Positions 48,408-61,145 of a DNA stretch of 64,000 bases are shown here, one piece after another; within the stretch, counting starts at the first letter, position 1, and each line of letters opens with the position of its first letter. The stretch comes from Lophius americanus (Eukaryota > Chordata > Actinopteri > Lophiiformes > Lophiidae). Below the pieces are notes generated by a model. It searched no databases, had not been told where the DNA came from, and saw only the letters and a list, made by a program, of their open reading frames with translations. The DNA lies in the NCBI GenBank assembly GCA_037951165.1, contig JBBDHG010000133.1, positions 1,716,001 through 1,780,000 on the forward strand. Direction: 5' to 3'. A program made the translations under genes and the position numbers.

Positions 48408-50562
48408 CCCCGCAAAATACCATAAAAACTGAACAAACATTTTTTTTTACGTAACCCTACAGACAATTAGACAAATGGACAAACAAACATGACTTCCTTA
48501 GTGGAGGCAACAACATGCTCTGTCTGAAGAAAGTAGTTGAGTGAGTTGCAGATATATCTGTCTGCATCTATGGATTGTGGGTTTATAAATGAGCGAATCT
48601 CACACGATAATGGATTATATAGAATTATGAAACCATAATTTTTTTATCAGTTAATTTTTAATTAGGTTTTTATTCCTCAGAACACAGTACAGTTCTATAT
48701 GAGTTCTTGAGAGACACTTTGACTTTTATATTGCAAATTTTGATATGATGCTGCTGTGTTGCTTTTTGGTAACGACTATCTACCACGCCTCTCCAGTATT
48801 ACAGTGGGTTCTCTGCTGTTGTCAGGGAAACAGCTGGGTCTTTCCTCTATATTTAACACAGCAACTCTACTCCGGTTACCAGAAATCCTCAGGATTTGCC
48901 TGGTTTATCTCACATATTCCACTCAGTGCAGGCCCACTAAAGGTCGAGGCCAACTGTCACGAAACATTCGTAACTGTGGAGATGTTATCACACTTGCCCT
49001 TCCAGTCCAGTGTACAAACTTAAAAACAGCTTGATTATGGCAAACCCACTGCCAATTTTCAAGTGAAACTGTGAAACTTTACCTCTGTGGTTATCTCTGT
49101 TTGCCTGAACCTCAGTGCTAATAAAGGGTTTGCACGTGATTTTACATCATAATAGGTAGAGGAGGCAGATAGTTCCTGCTGACTGTCAATGTTATGATAC
49201 TGCTTGGATGCCACGGGATAAAAATTCCTAAAGGGTGCTCCATGAAAAATGTCCTGCAAGAGGTAAGGAAATAAAATAACATGAAACCATATTTTTACAA
49301 ACTCTCTATGTACAACCAGAATATCTATTAATTGTCCTTGTCACTTTACCAATAAATCCCACCTTGAAGTAAGTCGAAGCATTGAGGCTTTAATGTCTGG
49401 TTCTTTGGCAAATGGAATGAAGCATGATTTAGTTTGATTTTAATTTAATAAATTCCTTTTTCATAGTTAACCCTACTAACCATGTCGTAGGACACTTTCC
49501 ACTCAGTCTGACTGTGGGGCTTGATCCAGTGGGAAAAAGATGTCAGTACGTGCCCACTGTATATTACTCTACTGCATACTCTACTCTATATTACTATATA
49601 ACTCCCATCGGATAAGGAGATAAATATCATGAATAATGATTGGTGAAGATTACACTGTGTGCATGTTACAAGTATAAAGTTCAGTTTGGATCTGTTCAAG
49701 TTTGCCCAATTTAAATAAGTAGTGTATGCTCTTAATACAATTCATCAAGTCAGCCTAACACATTTTTGTAGCGAACCAATACTGGTATAGGTATCACTCC
49801 GATAAAAACTCTGAGAACTAGGCAACAAACTAAAGGCCTTTGTTGTTCAAAAGGAAAATAAATAATAAGTGCCATTGAGGCAGCTTGGAACAAACAAGTA
49901 TTAGAATAATCGATAGTATACTTGATTAATAAAATAATCGATTACTGTAGCCCTAGTATATATATGTATACACACATGTATAGGTCTATGTGTATGTATG
50001 TGTGTATGTATATGTGCTTAGTTTGTATTAATATTCTTGTGGTTATTATTATTTTACTCTCCTTATGTGCACTATGTCCTTGTATGGGTGGAATGTAGTC
50101 TGGTAAGCGAAAAAATGTTAACAAATTGTGTCAAAATGGCCAATCATTATGTTTTGTATAAGTATAACTTCAAGGCACAATAAAGTATTAAAAAAAATAG
50201 ATCCAACCACTGTGTTTTGGTGATCAACATGATTCCCAAAAACTGACATAAGGTGTTTTTGTACGTCTGGGTATGTACTGTACTGAATGTGTTTGTGCCA
50301 GCTTCTCCATGTCCAAAGCAGCTGCACATGCCTCAGACTGGCAGATATGACCTTCAGAGTTTTAGAGTAAAAATCGACTATCAAACAAACACATGACAAC
50401 AGTCCCAACTTTTATAGACCACTCTGTTACAGTTCTAATAGAACACACTTTAACCGCACAATCAGCAGGTTTTCAAACAGCTTTTCACGAAACAAAAGGA
50501 AATTCACATGGACTGAAACCACGAACCGAAACAGGAGTAATGTTTTCAGAAACTTTGCCTAC

Positions 50563-50625
50563 TCTGCAATTCTGCAATTTCCCCGTTGTGGGACTAATAA
50601 AGGTTTATCTTATCTTTTCTTAAGG
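50563..50625 (+). repeat. LINE/SINE 3' tail remnant
   Basis: tttccccgttgtgggactaa followed by taaaggtttatcttatctt, a familiar fish retroelement tail. Confidence 0.6.
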
Positions 50626-51464
50626 TTGAGCATTTAACTTTTTCACCTCCAAAAGATTTGTCATGGGTAATGTGATGGACCCACAAATGCATTGTAAACC
50701 ATTTTTTTGTCACAACATTCTCTAATATGAATCACACTCTCCTTATTCTTTTTGGCATGTTAAATGTCAAAGATAATGTCAAACTGGCACTAAAGGGAAT
50801 TTGGATTGTGCACTGTTTATATAGATGAGCCAGAGTGTATTATCCTAAAGCAAAAGAAACAATAAAGTTGTTTATGGAGGCTTTTGACAAATCTTTGAAA
50901 ACATCTTAGGTTAAAAAAAATGGTGCAGGGAATTGTTGGATGTATTTGGACTGTTATATCGTATATAATGAGGTAATGAGACAACTGAGGCTATTCGTTT
51001 TTACCAAAGTGGTGTTGATTATCATCTGCCCGCTGTGCGGCCTGATAGCTGCTCTATCCATACCCACTATAAGACTATAAATAGAACATCTACAGCTTTC
51101 CATTCTGCAGGCCAGCCCTCTTCCATCATCCTGCCTCCACTACACTATATTACATAATGTCCTTTGTCGCTGTATTTCTGTGCTCAGCCTGCCTCGCTCT
51201 GCAGGCAGACTGTTGTGATTGGCCGTAACGGTCTACCCCATGGCAAGTCTGTACTCCTAATGTTTACAGCTGTGATCCTTTGTCTTTGTCATGATTTCTT
51301 AATCTGTGTTTGAATTTCTGTAAATTTATTACAGGGAGTACCATTCCTCCATTTTTCTGTAAATGCTGATCATTGGCCAGAGGCTTTGGACAAATCATAC
51401 AAACAACTATTAACAATCATATTCCTTTGTACAGTCAAATTACAATCGCCGATTCACCGATATT

Positions 51465-51606
51465 ACATGCTTTTGGAGAGAGGAAGGCAAAGTAGCTGGA
51501 GAGAACCCACGGAAACACGGAGGTAACATGCAAACTCAACACAGTAAGGTGCTAGGTATCCAGGTGACTTTCATCACAGAACCGTCTTGCTGTGTCGTAA
51601 CAGTGC
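51465..51606 (+). repeat. LINE 3' region remnant (L2-like)
   Basis: gagagaacccacggaaacac, then ggaggtaacatgcaaactca and accgtcttgctgtgtcgtaa keep the order of the common fish repeat also seen at 9.5 and 10.3 kb. Confidence 0.6.
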
Positions 51607-54147
51607 CAAGCAATACTCAACGGATCGAGCCATGAGAAAGAAAAAATACTCATCCACAGCATATGAAGTCCATCCCTTTATTTTAAGTGCAAATGCTCTG
51701 AACCCCTTGAAGAAGAAGAGGCTGTTGACAGGAGACGAGTGCCTTTTACGTGGGCTATGAATGTAATGGCTATTCAGTCCCAGGATAAAAAGCCCTCTCT
51801 GTCTTTTGATCCTTCAATGCAATCTGTGGCTTTAAAGTCACGCACAAACAAAAGACAGCTTTATTCTCACAAAAAAAAAAAGAGGCTAGACAGTGCGAAG
51901 AAGGCATGTTTCCCTATGTAGTGTCTGACATCCGCAGTCTGGACACCACATCAAAGACTACATGGAGAAATGAATCTTCACATATAGCTGCAGGTGGAAT
52001 GTTAATGAAAAAACATTAATACAATGTGTACATAGATTTCGATGCACATCCTGATAATGCTAATGCATATCATCTGTAACATTCTAAATTTGAGCGAATT
52101 GCCTAAGTATTTGCAGTGTCTTACTTTATTACCGGGCTGCCACTGCACTCTACTCGACAAGATTAACTTGTAGCTATAGCAACTTCCTTTAAAACTCCTG
52201 TCAGTCCCCTCCAATAATGATGTTGTTGCTAGGGGGACACTAGCCAATCTCTCCAGAGTAGTGCCTTTTCCCCTCCTACTACTGAGAGACACAAACAAGA
52301 TAGCTCATTCTGCAAACTGGAGTTCATTTAGTAGCCCAAAAGTCCGCCGGGTTGTAAGATTTTTTTCATGCTTGTAAATAAAGACTTTCATTCCTGTCTG
52401 ACATCTATTCAAATCACATTGTAATTAATCTAATTATCAAAATCACTCTGGTCTGCACTGCATTTCTAATTCTACAAAATATTACATCCATTTGAACCAT
52501 GAATCACTGAGCTGCATACTGTTGTTGGATATTAATGGAAACCACATCAAATCAAGCAAGAAATGTTCCATCCAAAAGTTAACAAGAAAGTCTCTTTGCT
52601 TTAAGCTGGGGACCCAGTCCCTCTGCACACTTAGATATTCAAGTCAGAAGTAAAATGTGCAGGGAAAGTCTGATCAGACCCAAGTAAACAGGAACATGTC
52701 CAGAAACTTGGAACACAGATTAAAATGCTTCACAGCCCAGAGCAGAGCGGTCAGCTCTTTTTCCACAGCACTCACACTTGTATTTTGTTCCTCATTCTTT
52801 ACTTCCCACTCCCTTTCGTCTGCACTTGAGTTTTGCCCTTTTGCCATCACAAGCCAGAGCAGGCCTGTGCCTGGTTTCCTTTTTTTTTGTTTTTATAAGA
52901 TCATCAAACAAAAAGAAAATTCAGCCACTTAAATAAAATTCAATTATGAGTAACTTTTCTAGACAGAGAAAATAAGGGGGGGCGGGGAGATATCACAAGG
53001 AGAAAGTGCTAAACATTAAGAAAAAGAAAGAGGCTAGTAGAAGAATGGCTGCGGACTATTTACAAAGGGATCCTGCAATACTGTGTGCAAATTAAGCTTT
53101 GCTTAATGTATCCATGCATTATATACATATTCATAAAACATAACATACAACAATTCAGTAATTAATAAAGAATAAAGTAAAACGTTATGAGCTAATGTCT
53201 ATGAGTGCTTTGACTGTATTACTTATGATAGTAATATCACCTGCCATCCACACACTTTGCATTCAGGCTTATATGTCCAATTTCGAGTACACTCTGGCAA
53301 AACCAAGCTTAGTTGTTTTTGCAATGCATTGTAATGAAATAAGATATAATTCGCAAAAGACATTTAACAATAGTTTGATTTTTTTTAAAAGGGGGGGGGG
53401 AAAGTAGTCCAAAAGCCTAAACTATCGGAGCTGTTCAATAGGTTGTTGAGTGAAGTAAATATTCAAGCCACTTTCAAATTTTACTTTCTTTAGGATGATA
53501 AAATATATATCCCATGTTTGGAGTCTATTTAGGAGGTTTGAAATTTGTTCAAGAAACTTTTCTCTGTTCTGACCCCCGACAATTCTAACTGTTATTATTA
53601 TTATGAATAACTTCCAAAATTTAATTTTGAAAATGACAATGAATGAAACAAATGAAGGTTTATCTCTTGCTTAAACAGAGGTAAACCTACAAATACTGAT
53701 CTGACAATTATTAGAATTTTTTTATCAGTAGAATTTGGCTCTGGTAGTGGTCAGTGGCTGTAAAGCCTTCGTCAGTCAACCTTGAAACTGCAAAGTAAAA
53801 ATGTAAATAAGAAGAAATAAATAAGAATGAGAAGAAAAAGAACAATCAAACAGCCACTGTTGAAGACCATAAAATTCAAAATAGATACAATGAATATCCT
53901 TGAATCAAGATACAGTACAAACCTTTAATTTCTATACTTATAATATGGAGAAAACACTTTATTGTTCAAATATAAAGTTTTGGTAAAAATAATGAGAAGA
54001 TACGATAATGCCATATGCTAGTAATTACTCTGAAGTTAGAATACTTTTCACTTTAAATAACATTTTTTGGTACTATGCCCATTTGATTTTTCAGTATAAG
54101 GCCTTTCACCTTTCAACACACCTTGAAAGAACCAACATACCAAGAAA

Positions 54148-54174
54148 GTAATAATAATAATAATAATAATAATA
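54148..54174. repeat. (TAA)n microsatellite
   Basis: About nine trinucleotide units. Confidence 0.93.
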
Positions 54175-54755
54175 CATTTAATTTATAACTCACTTTACAT
54201 TTGGATCAAATCTCAAGGTGCTACAAAGTCAATTGTTGGAGGTAGTTGCTAGGCAAAGCAAATAACTATGAAGTGGTTTACAATATGAGTTTTTTATAGT
54301 ATTTTAATGTAAACTAATAAAAAAAACTCAACCGTCAAATTTACTATTTCCAAAAGGACTGCTGTAATGTCTTGCTGTATTGTCTACTTTGCCACAGTAT
54401 TTTTACTATGCCAAATAATGTTTTTTACAGTCTGGGATTACCGGATTTGAAGGAAATCAATAGCTTTCCCATCTAGATTGTTTTCCAGTTAGTTTGATCA
54501 GTTCCAGATTGACTAGTTGATTTATTTGAGTTATAGATTAAGCTCAAGAGATATTCAGAATGCAAGAAAGTCAAAGATTTTTCTGACCCATTCAGGCTTG
54601 TTTTGCACAGCGGCCGGTGTTGTAGGAGATTGTGATATTGGTCAGTTAATGCCTTGTACTGTTTTCTACTCCTGCATTATCATTATTACATTAACCTTTA
54701 AGAATCCACAATCGATCACTTTCTGATTACCCAATATCATGAAAAGTAATTGAAT

Positions 54756-54811
54756 ACCTGGATAGCCTATAACACCTGGATAGCCTATAACACCTGGATA
54801 GCCTATAACAC
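54756..54811. repeat. three tandem 18-bp units
   Basis: acctggatagcctataac repeated three times without change, followed by acatgag. Confidence 0.95.
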
Positions 54812-57800
54812 ATGAGTCCATCTACTGACTCCCACTGGGAGTCCCCCCCTTCAGATTCTGCCTGTCTGCTATCTGACTAATGTGGAAAAAATGCCACATA
54901 CCACCATCTTTAGCAAGAATGATGCTCAGAAGAGCACTTACCTCCACAGAGGCTCAATAAAAAAAATCAAACCGTAAAATTAAACCGATCTCAAAAATCG
55001 CATAATTAAGCTAACAAGAGCCGGATACAGCTATCGGAATTATAAGTGGCTGACCACTGTCACAACAGCACTGGGTGGAACCCATGGAGTGATTCCCTAT
55101 TCAATGTTCAAAAAAGCAGAAAACATTCCTTGACCATTCCCCGTATGAGTGTCCAGTCCTAAATGTCATGGCGTCTACCCAACCCTTGAAGTAAGTTTCC
55201 TCAAAATCGGTCTGTTTGTGAATTGTGTTAAAACACATGTAATCAAAAAATAGGGGAAAGTAAGTCCCACATTGTATCCTGACATGATGTCAACAAACTC
55301 CTTCACCTCCCTTCAAAATATCGGTTTCTCAACATCATATAGGAGAAGAATGTGACATAATGGGAAAAGGAAATGAGAATGGTCCTTTAATCATCCTATA
55401 TTGTCAGCAGGAGGGTAGTTAATATGATGAATACTGGTCCTCTGAGACACATCTACGGTGATATCAATCCCTGACATTTGACCTGTCTGCTAGCTTTACG
55501 GATTGCAAACATGTTGAGTTGCTGAGATTCACAAAGAAACGATGACAGCCGGTTGCATAAAACTGGTGGATCTTCCTGTGAGACTTGTATACGTTATAAG
55601 AAATGCAACCCAGGGCAATGGCCAGATTAGGGATCCTGAACACACAGAGGAGACAGATGAGAGAGTTTGCCAGAAAAATGAAGTGTTTTATTGTTGGAAC
55701 AGTCAGATCAAACTAAGGAAAGGGTTCCACTGTTATAAAAATAACTACCTCATAAGTGATGAATTTTATATAAATTTTAAAAGCATTCATGTATTAATGT
55801 TAAACCTTGACTTCTCTTGTATACTCAAGGTCTGAACATCTGCTTGTCCACACCAGCTTTGTGAAGAAAAAATGTGAGTAAAATGACCTTAACTTGAGAC
55901 TGTTCTGTCTACTTCTGTAACACATGTTGCAAAAGAATTACCATACTCAGTTGCAAAGAGTCAATCTTAACACCGATGTCTTGATCTTTATTCATCTTAA
56001 GCATAAAAGAATATTAGCTAGATAAGTAGGACAGCTATGGTAAGACAGGGGACAGGAGCTTTGAGTTAAGCAATTGAGGCTTCAGATGCTTAGAGCAGAT
56101 CCAGCTCCAGAAATGCCAACATGCCTCTTCCAAATGATTCACACACAAGACATGCAGCCCACTTTGGTGCATCAACATTCTTAGTAAATCTGGTAAAATG
56201 TAGAAGATCCCAGAAACCATTACCAAGAGCTGAAGTGAAACCAGAGACAAAAACAGCTGCTCAGCATCCCTGTAAAATGAATACAACTCCCCGGTCCCAA
56301 TACATTGTTATACAGCAGGTCTGAATTGCCCTGTTTCACTTCTCCTTTTTGCTCCGTCTTAACCTGACAGTTTTAGAATGAAACTAAATATTATTGTCAC
56401 TTACTTACACGAAATTTTCTGTTACCAACACATTTTGGTACATTCTACAATTCATACCATGTTAATATGTATTAAAACGGTTACTAAATAAGGTAAAAGA
56501 TTTTTTTTTAAATATCAATAAAAGGTGTAAATAAGATCACTCCGATGAGAAATCTCTTTACAGCATGTTTGATAGATTTCTTCATATGTGGATTTCATAT
56601 GTCTGAAAGTAGGAAGCATTTAAAGCATTGAAAATATATGAAGATATTACCTGTTTTTGGATAATGTTATTAAATATTATATATATACACTGTAAACTAG
56701 GCCTATGCAGAGCCCCCAATCTCCAGCGTGTTACTAGTAATCCCCCTGATAGAACTCCTCAAATTGAATGTGACTCATTAGTAATCTCAAACAGTCCGTA
56801 TTGACACAACCTATCTATTTCTATTAAATCAGCAATATGCTCTGAGATAAGATCCCATGGTGACTCAATAACGACGATAAATGCAGTTACCTATTTTTTT
56901 TCTGAGCTCACTGATTAAAAAGAAAGAAGAAGATTCCCTTGCGGCAATTAATACTAGCCAATTTGAACATTAATGGACTTTTAGTTGTGGACGAGAAACT
57001 GTTTTACAGAAAAAAGCTCCCTCTAATAAGTAAAATGAAATAATATATGTACAAGGCAGATCTCCTTTTGTAGATATATATGAGTACATTTTGGACAATT
57101 GGACATATGTTTGGGAAGTACTGTGTTATTGCTTTTATAAAAAAGGTTAGGACGTTACTTGCGTTATGTGTGTTTTTCGTAAAAAAGTTCCTCCGATTGA
57201 GCCGATCATGAACTACTAGAGCAAAATATGATTTACGAATCGACTTCTTGAGTTCATTCATAAGCACCAAATTTGGACAATATTGGACAAACGGTTGAAG
57301 AATTATGGCCGGAAGACTTTTGGAGATAAAGCTTCCCCTGGTGGTGGAAATATATAACTGACCTTTCACAAAATAAAATCTCTTATGATGCTCCATGGGG
57401 TTATGAAATATAAAAACGATCCATGAAATATTTTTTTAGATATCGTGCTAAAGTGAATGATCTACAGAAGGAATGACAGTCCCAATATATCCCTTTAAAG
57501 TTGGGGATATAAATGATGTATTTATGCATCGTAATTCATGGATTTATTAGGGGTGTGCATCTCTTCCTTATAAAAACAATTTGGTTTAAGGTTTGGAAAA
57601 TTGGGGGCACATAGTTATATGAGCGGCTTTGACAAGGGCCAAATTATGGCTTGATGATGCAGGACAAACCTGCAGCATGTCCAAACCGCAGGTTTTATAG
57701 TCAGGCTATTATAGTTAGAACCTCTTAATGTGGTCTAAGGAAGGACAACTGGTGAACAGGTAACGGTTTACGTTTACGGGCGGGTGACACAAGGATGGAC

Positions 57801-58874
57801 AACACAATAAAAAAAATCTAAATGCATTTAAAGTAATGTTTAAATTTATATATTGATTATTCCACATTTGGACAGATTGACAGGAGCAAAGAAAATGCTG
57901 GAGAATAACAGCCTTACCTTGTGTTTACATTACACCAAGATGAAATAATCCAGGCTTAAAGGACCGGACCAATTTCTCTTGTATATAATAATGCCCAAAG
58001 TGCTAATCGCTGTCTTGAAAAACAAATGTGGCTGGAAATGCAGCCCATCAGAGAAGAGTGAGAATCACCAAAGTATGAACAGCCAAATGAGTTTCTGAGG
58101 TTATGTGGGCAAGGATTGGCACTCTGCTCTACACCTAACTGGCCTGTCTCACGCTCAGTTCTTTATGCAGTGGTATGTGGGTCCTGAAAACTGCCACCAC
58201 TACGATTACACAGGGATGGTTTCTACCTCCACCGAGGCCGGAATTCTCCACATTACCCTGGCAGTCGAAGGAGTCCAGGCGTGTTTGATTGCTTCTGTAT
58301 GAAGAAACAACTGGGCTTAAAAATATTCTCTGGCCAAAAACATCTTTTAATACTTTTTCACTTCAATTATAGACCTCTAAATGTGTACCTCTCAGTCTTT
58401 TTAAAAGACCTGTTAATACCATACACAAATTAAAAAGCAACATTCATGAATAATTTTTATTTTTCTCTGTATAACCACAGAGTTGATTAATAATCCCAGG
58501 TTAGAGGGTGAAAAAAACTAACATTGAAGCACGCACTTCAGCTATTGTCCTGTATGTAGGGAATCAGTTCATGGATGTAGGTGCGGATGTGTTGAGATGT
58601 GTTAACACTTCTGACTGACACAGCAAGTACTTGAATGCATGGTGTAGAATTGTGGATTTCATCTGTGTTAAATGAAACCTCACGTTGTGTCCAGTGTGAA
58701 TGAGAAGAAAAGAAAAAGTAGGATTAAATAAAAATTGTTAAAGACACAATTCTGCTCGTACCAAAACGTACCAATAATTGTGGAACACACATTTTAAAGA
58801 AAATGAATTGTTTAATGACAAGCATGTAATGTTTCTTCTGATTATGTTAGTTTTCTGTAACTTTATAAATGTTG

Positions 58875-58935
58875 GAGCTGCTGGAGCGCTTGAATTTCCC
58901 CGTGAGGATTAATAAAGTCTGTTCTATTCTACTTG
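58875..58935 (+). repeat. LINE/SINE 3' tail remnant
   Basis: gaatttccccgtgaggatta followed by ataaagtctgttctattct, the same class of tail as at 50.6 kb. Confidence 0.65.
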
Positions 58936-59794
58936 AGAAAAAAGTTTGCTTTTCTTTTTTAATACTTTGAATTAAAGACCAGGCACTGCATATATGGAAA
59001 CCATGCATCATCTCACATGTACCTTTTTTTTTATCAAACTTGAACAAAAAGGGTTAAATACAGAACAATTAAGTTTTTTAATAATGAAAATACAAATGGA
59101 AGAATTGAAAAACCTCAAAAATAAAGTGTGCAGTAGTATTAATGGGGGTATTGCAATATGTTGTTCACACTTTTTGTAAATGTTTGATTTGTTTGTGTGT
59201 GCCATGGTTATTGTCTGTGGTATACAACACTCCTTGTCAAAACACAGAGAGAATAGGGGTTTCTAGGGTTTTTTGAAAAACTGAGCAAACTGGTTCCTGT
59301 GGTCTGAGTGTGAAGCATGCTTTCTTAACTGTGTATTCTTTGAAATATATTTGATGTAAGTTGTTAGCTGGCAGGCCATCTAATCTATGCATTGCTATCA
59401 ATACTTTTGATTGATCCAATCAGTTCGTAGAAAGAAAATCGATTGTAAAGGTCAGCGTTGCAGTCCTTTCTACAATCAGAGCAAAAGATAAGGCTATGGA
59501 TAGTCCTGTGATCCCAGGTGAGATCAAGAATGTCTAATGTTCCTCGAGATGTACTCAGACATGTCAGGCAGCGCTGTATTTCCCATCTTCTTCGGATTAT
59601 CGTAGTGAGGTGAAAAAAGATAGTATTATACCCTATAGAAAATGTGCTAGGGGTAGAATTATTTTGGCTGTAATAATCAAGTAAGTCTGATGAATCATGA
59701 AGGAGAAAAGAGGAGATGGTTTAAGAGAAACGGCGGCTTATGCTTTAGTTATATTAGAAAATTGTAAACATATAACATACCAAAAGAATTTAAA

Positions 59795-59802
<8 letters not shown>

Positions 59803-59836
<34 letters not shown>
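59803..59836. repeat. (TA)n microsatellite preceded by A-run
   Basis: An A12 run followed by about 17 TA units. It gives a spurious IYIYIY ORF. Confidence 0.95.
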
Positions 59837-59838
<2 letters not shown>

Positions 59839-60874
59839 TTGTTAGAAAAATAGTCGACAATAGGAAAAGTATTTTTTCTGAAAGAAAGTTAAATAGGTTT
59901 CTTACCAGAGAAAGAGAAGAGAGAGCATGTTCAGCTATGTGGGGATCACTAATGAAAAGGCAGAAGCATGATAGCAGCAGATGTCGGCCATTCAAAGTGT
60001 TGGGCATGTCTCAGGCTTCTCTCTGTTTGCAGTCTGGGCTGAATTTCATTGTATGTCCTCAGCCGACTGGGTTGACTTATGAATTGCGCAACACTGCGTT
60101 AACGAGTGTGTGTGCGGTTGAGCCTGCGTCTGTGTGTGTGAGAGAGAGTGTATGAGTGCTTGAATGCAAGGACATTTATAAGTGATTGCGAGCAGGAGAT
60201 TGCAAACCCCATGAAATTATGGGCTTACAGAACATTTTGAAAAGTTACATCAGACTTTAAAAGGGCTTAATCTCCGCCACCAAGGATCTACAGTAGTTTG
60301 GAGTTCTTTTGCTGGAACATTATACAGTACATTACAAGAAAGTTGTGTTGACCGTCAAGATTAGTTTAATCATTAAAAATCTGCGTATGGCGGGCCCGAA
60401 TACGCCGAAGCTCTGAGCTTTGCCATTGTTATTAGCATCCCAATGTTCAGTGTGTAAGCTGCGCCGAAAGAAGGCATAAAACTGATAAAGAGCGAGAGAA
60501 ACTGAGTTCCTTTATGTCATTAAATTAGTCTCTTAAACCATACACATTTAAACCAAGACCACATGGTTAAAGCATATGAATTAGAATCTGCGAGTAATTC
60601 TGCATCACAAGCAAAATCCAATCCATAAAGGGCCGGCCGAGGCAAGAACAATGGCTGAAGTCATCCCTCCTGTCCTCATAACTATTATCACAGCAAATAA
60701 GGCATCTTTTCTTAACAGAATGAACACAGAATGTTGTGCGTGCGTGTGCATGTGTGTGTGTGTGCGTACAAGCTCTCGAAATGATATTCTGGAAAGCCTT
60801 ATATCTTCGATTTGAATGCATAATTATTGTATTATATCAGTCTATATTATTCTAATAATAATGACGCTCTAGAC

Positions 60875-61145
60875 TTCCATCCATCCATTTCCTGTAACCA
60901 CATATCCTGCTGGAGCCTTCCTAAGCTGACATTGGTTCAGATAATGTATAGCCCTGTCAAGACATCAGGTCAACACAGGGACAGTCAACCACTCACATCC
61001 AAATTCACACCTACAGACTATTTGGAGTCACCAATTCACTTATACTGCAAATTTTTGGATTGTGGAAGGAAGATGAAGTACCTGGAGAGAGAGCCCATGT
61101 AAACATTGGGAGAACTTTCAAAGGCTGCACTAAGATCAGCACTTG
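60875..61145 (+). repeat. LINE 3' region remnant, longest copy
   Basis: ccatccatccatttcctgta, then gctggagccttcctaagctg, then tttggagtcaccaattcact, gtggaaggaagatgaagtac and ggagagagagcccatgtaa keep the whole order of the fish repeat (ccatccattttctgta..gctggagcctatcccagctga..gagtcaccaa..gggaggaag). Diverged throughout. Confidence 0.7.

Noticed and set aside
56035..56286. 83-codon - strand ORF
   Set aside because: No family resemblance, and the + strand is also open; nothing to support an exon.
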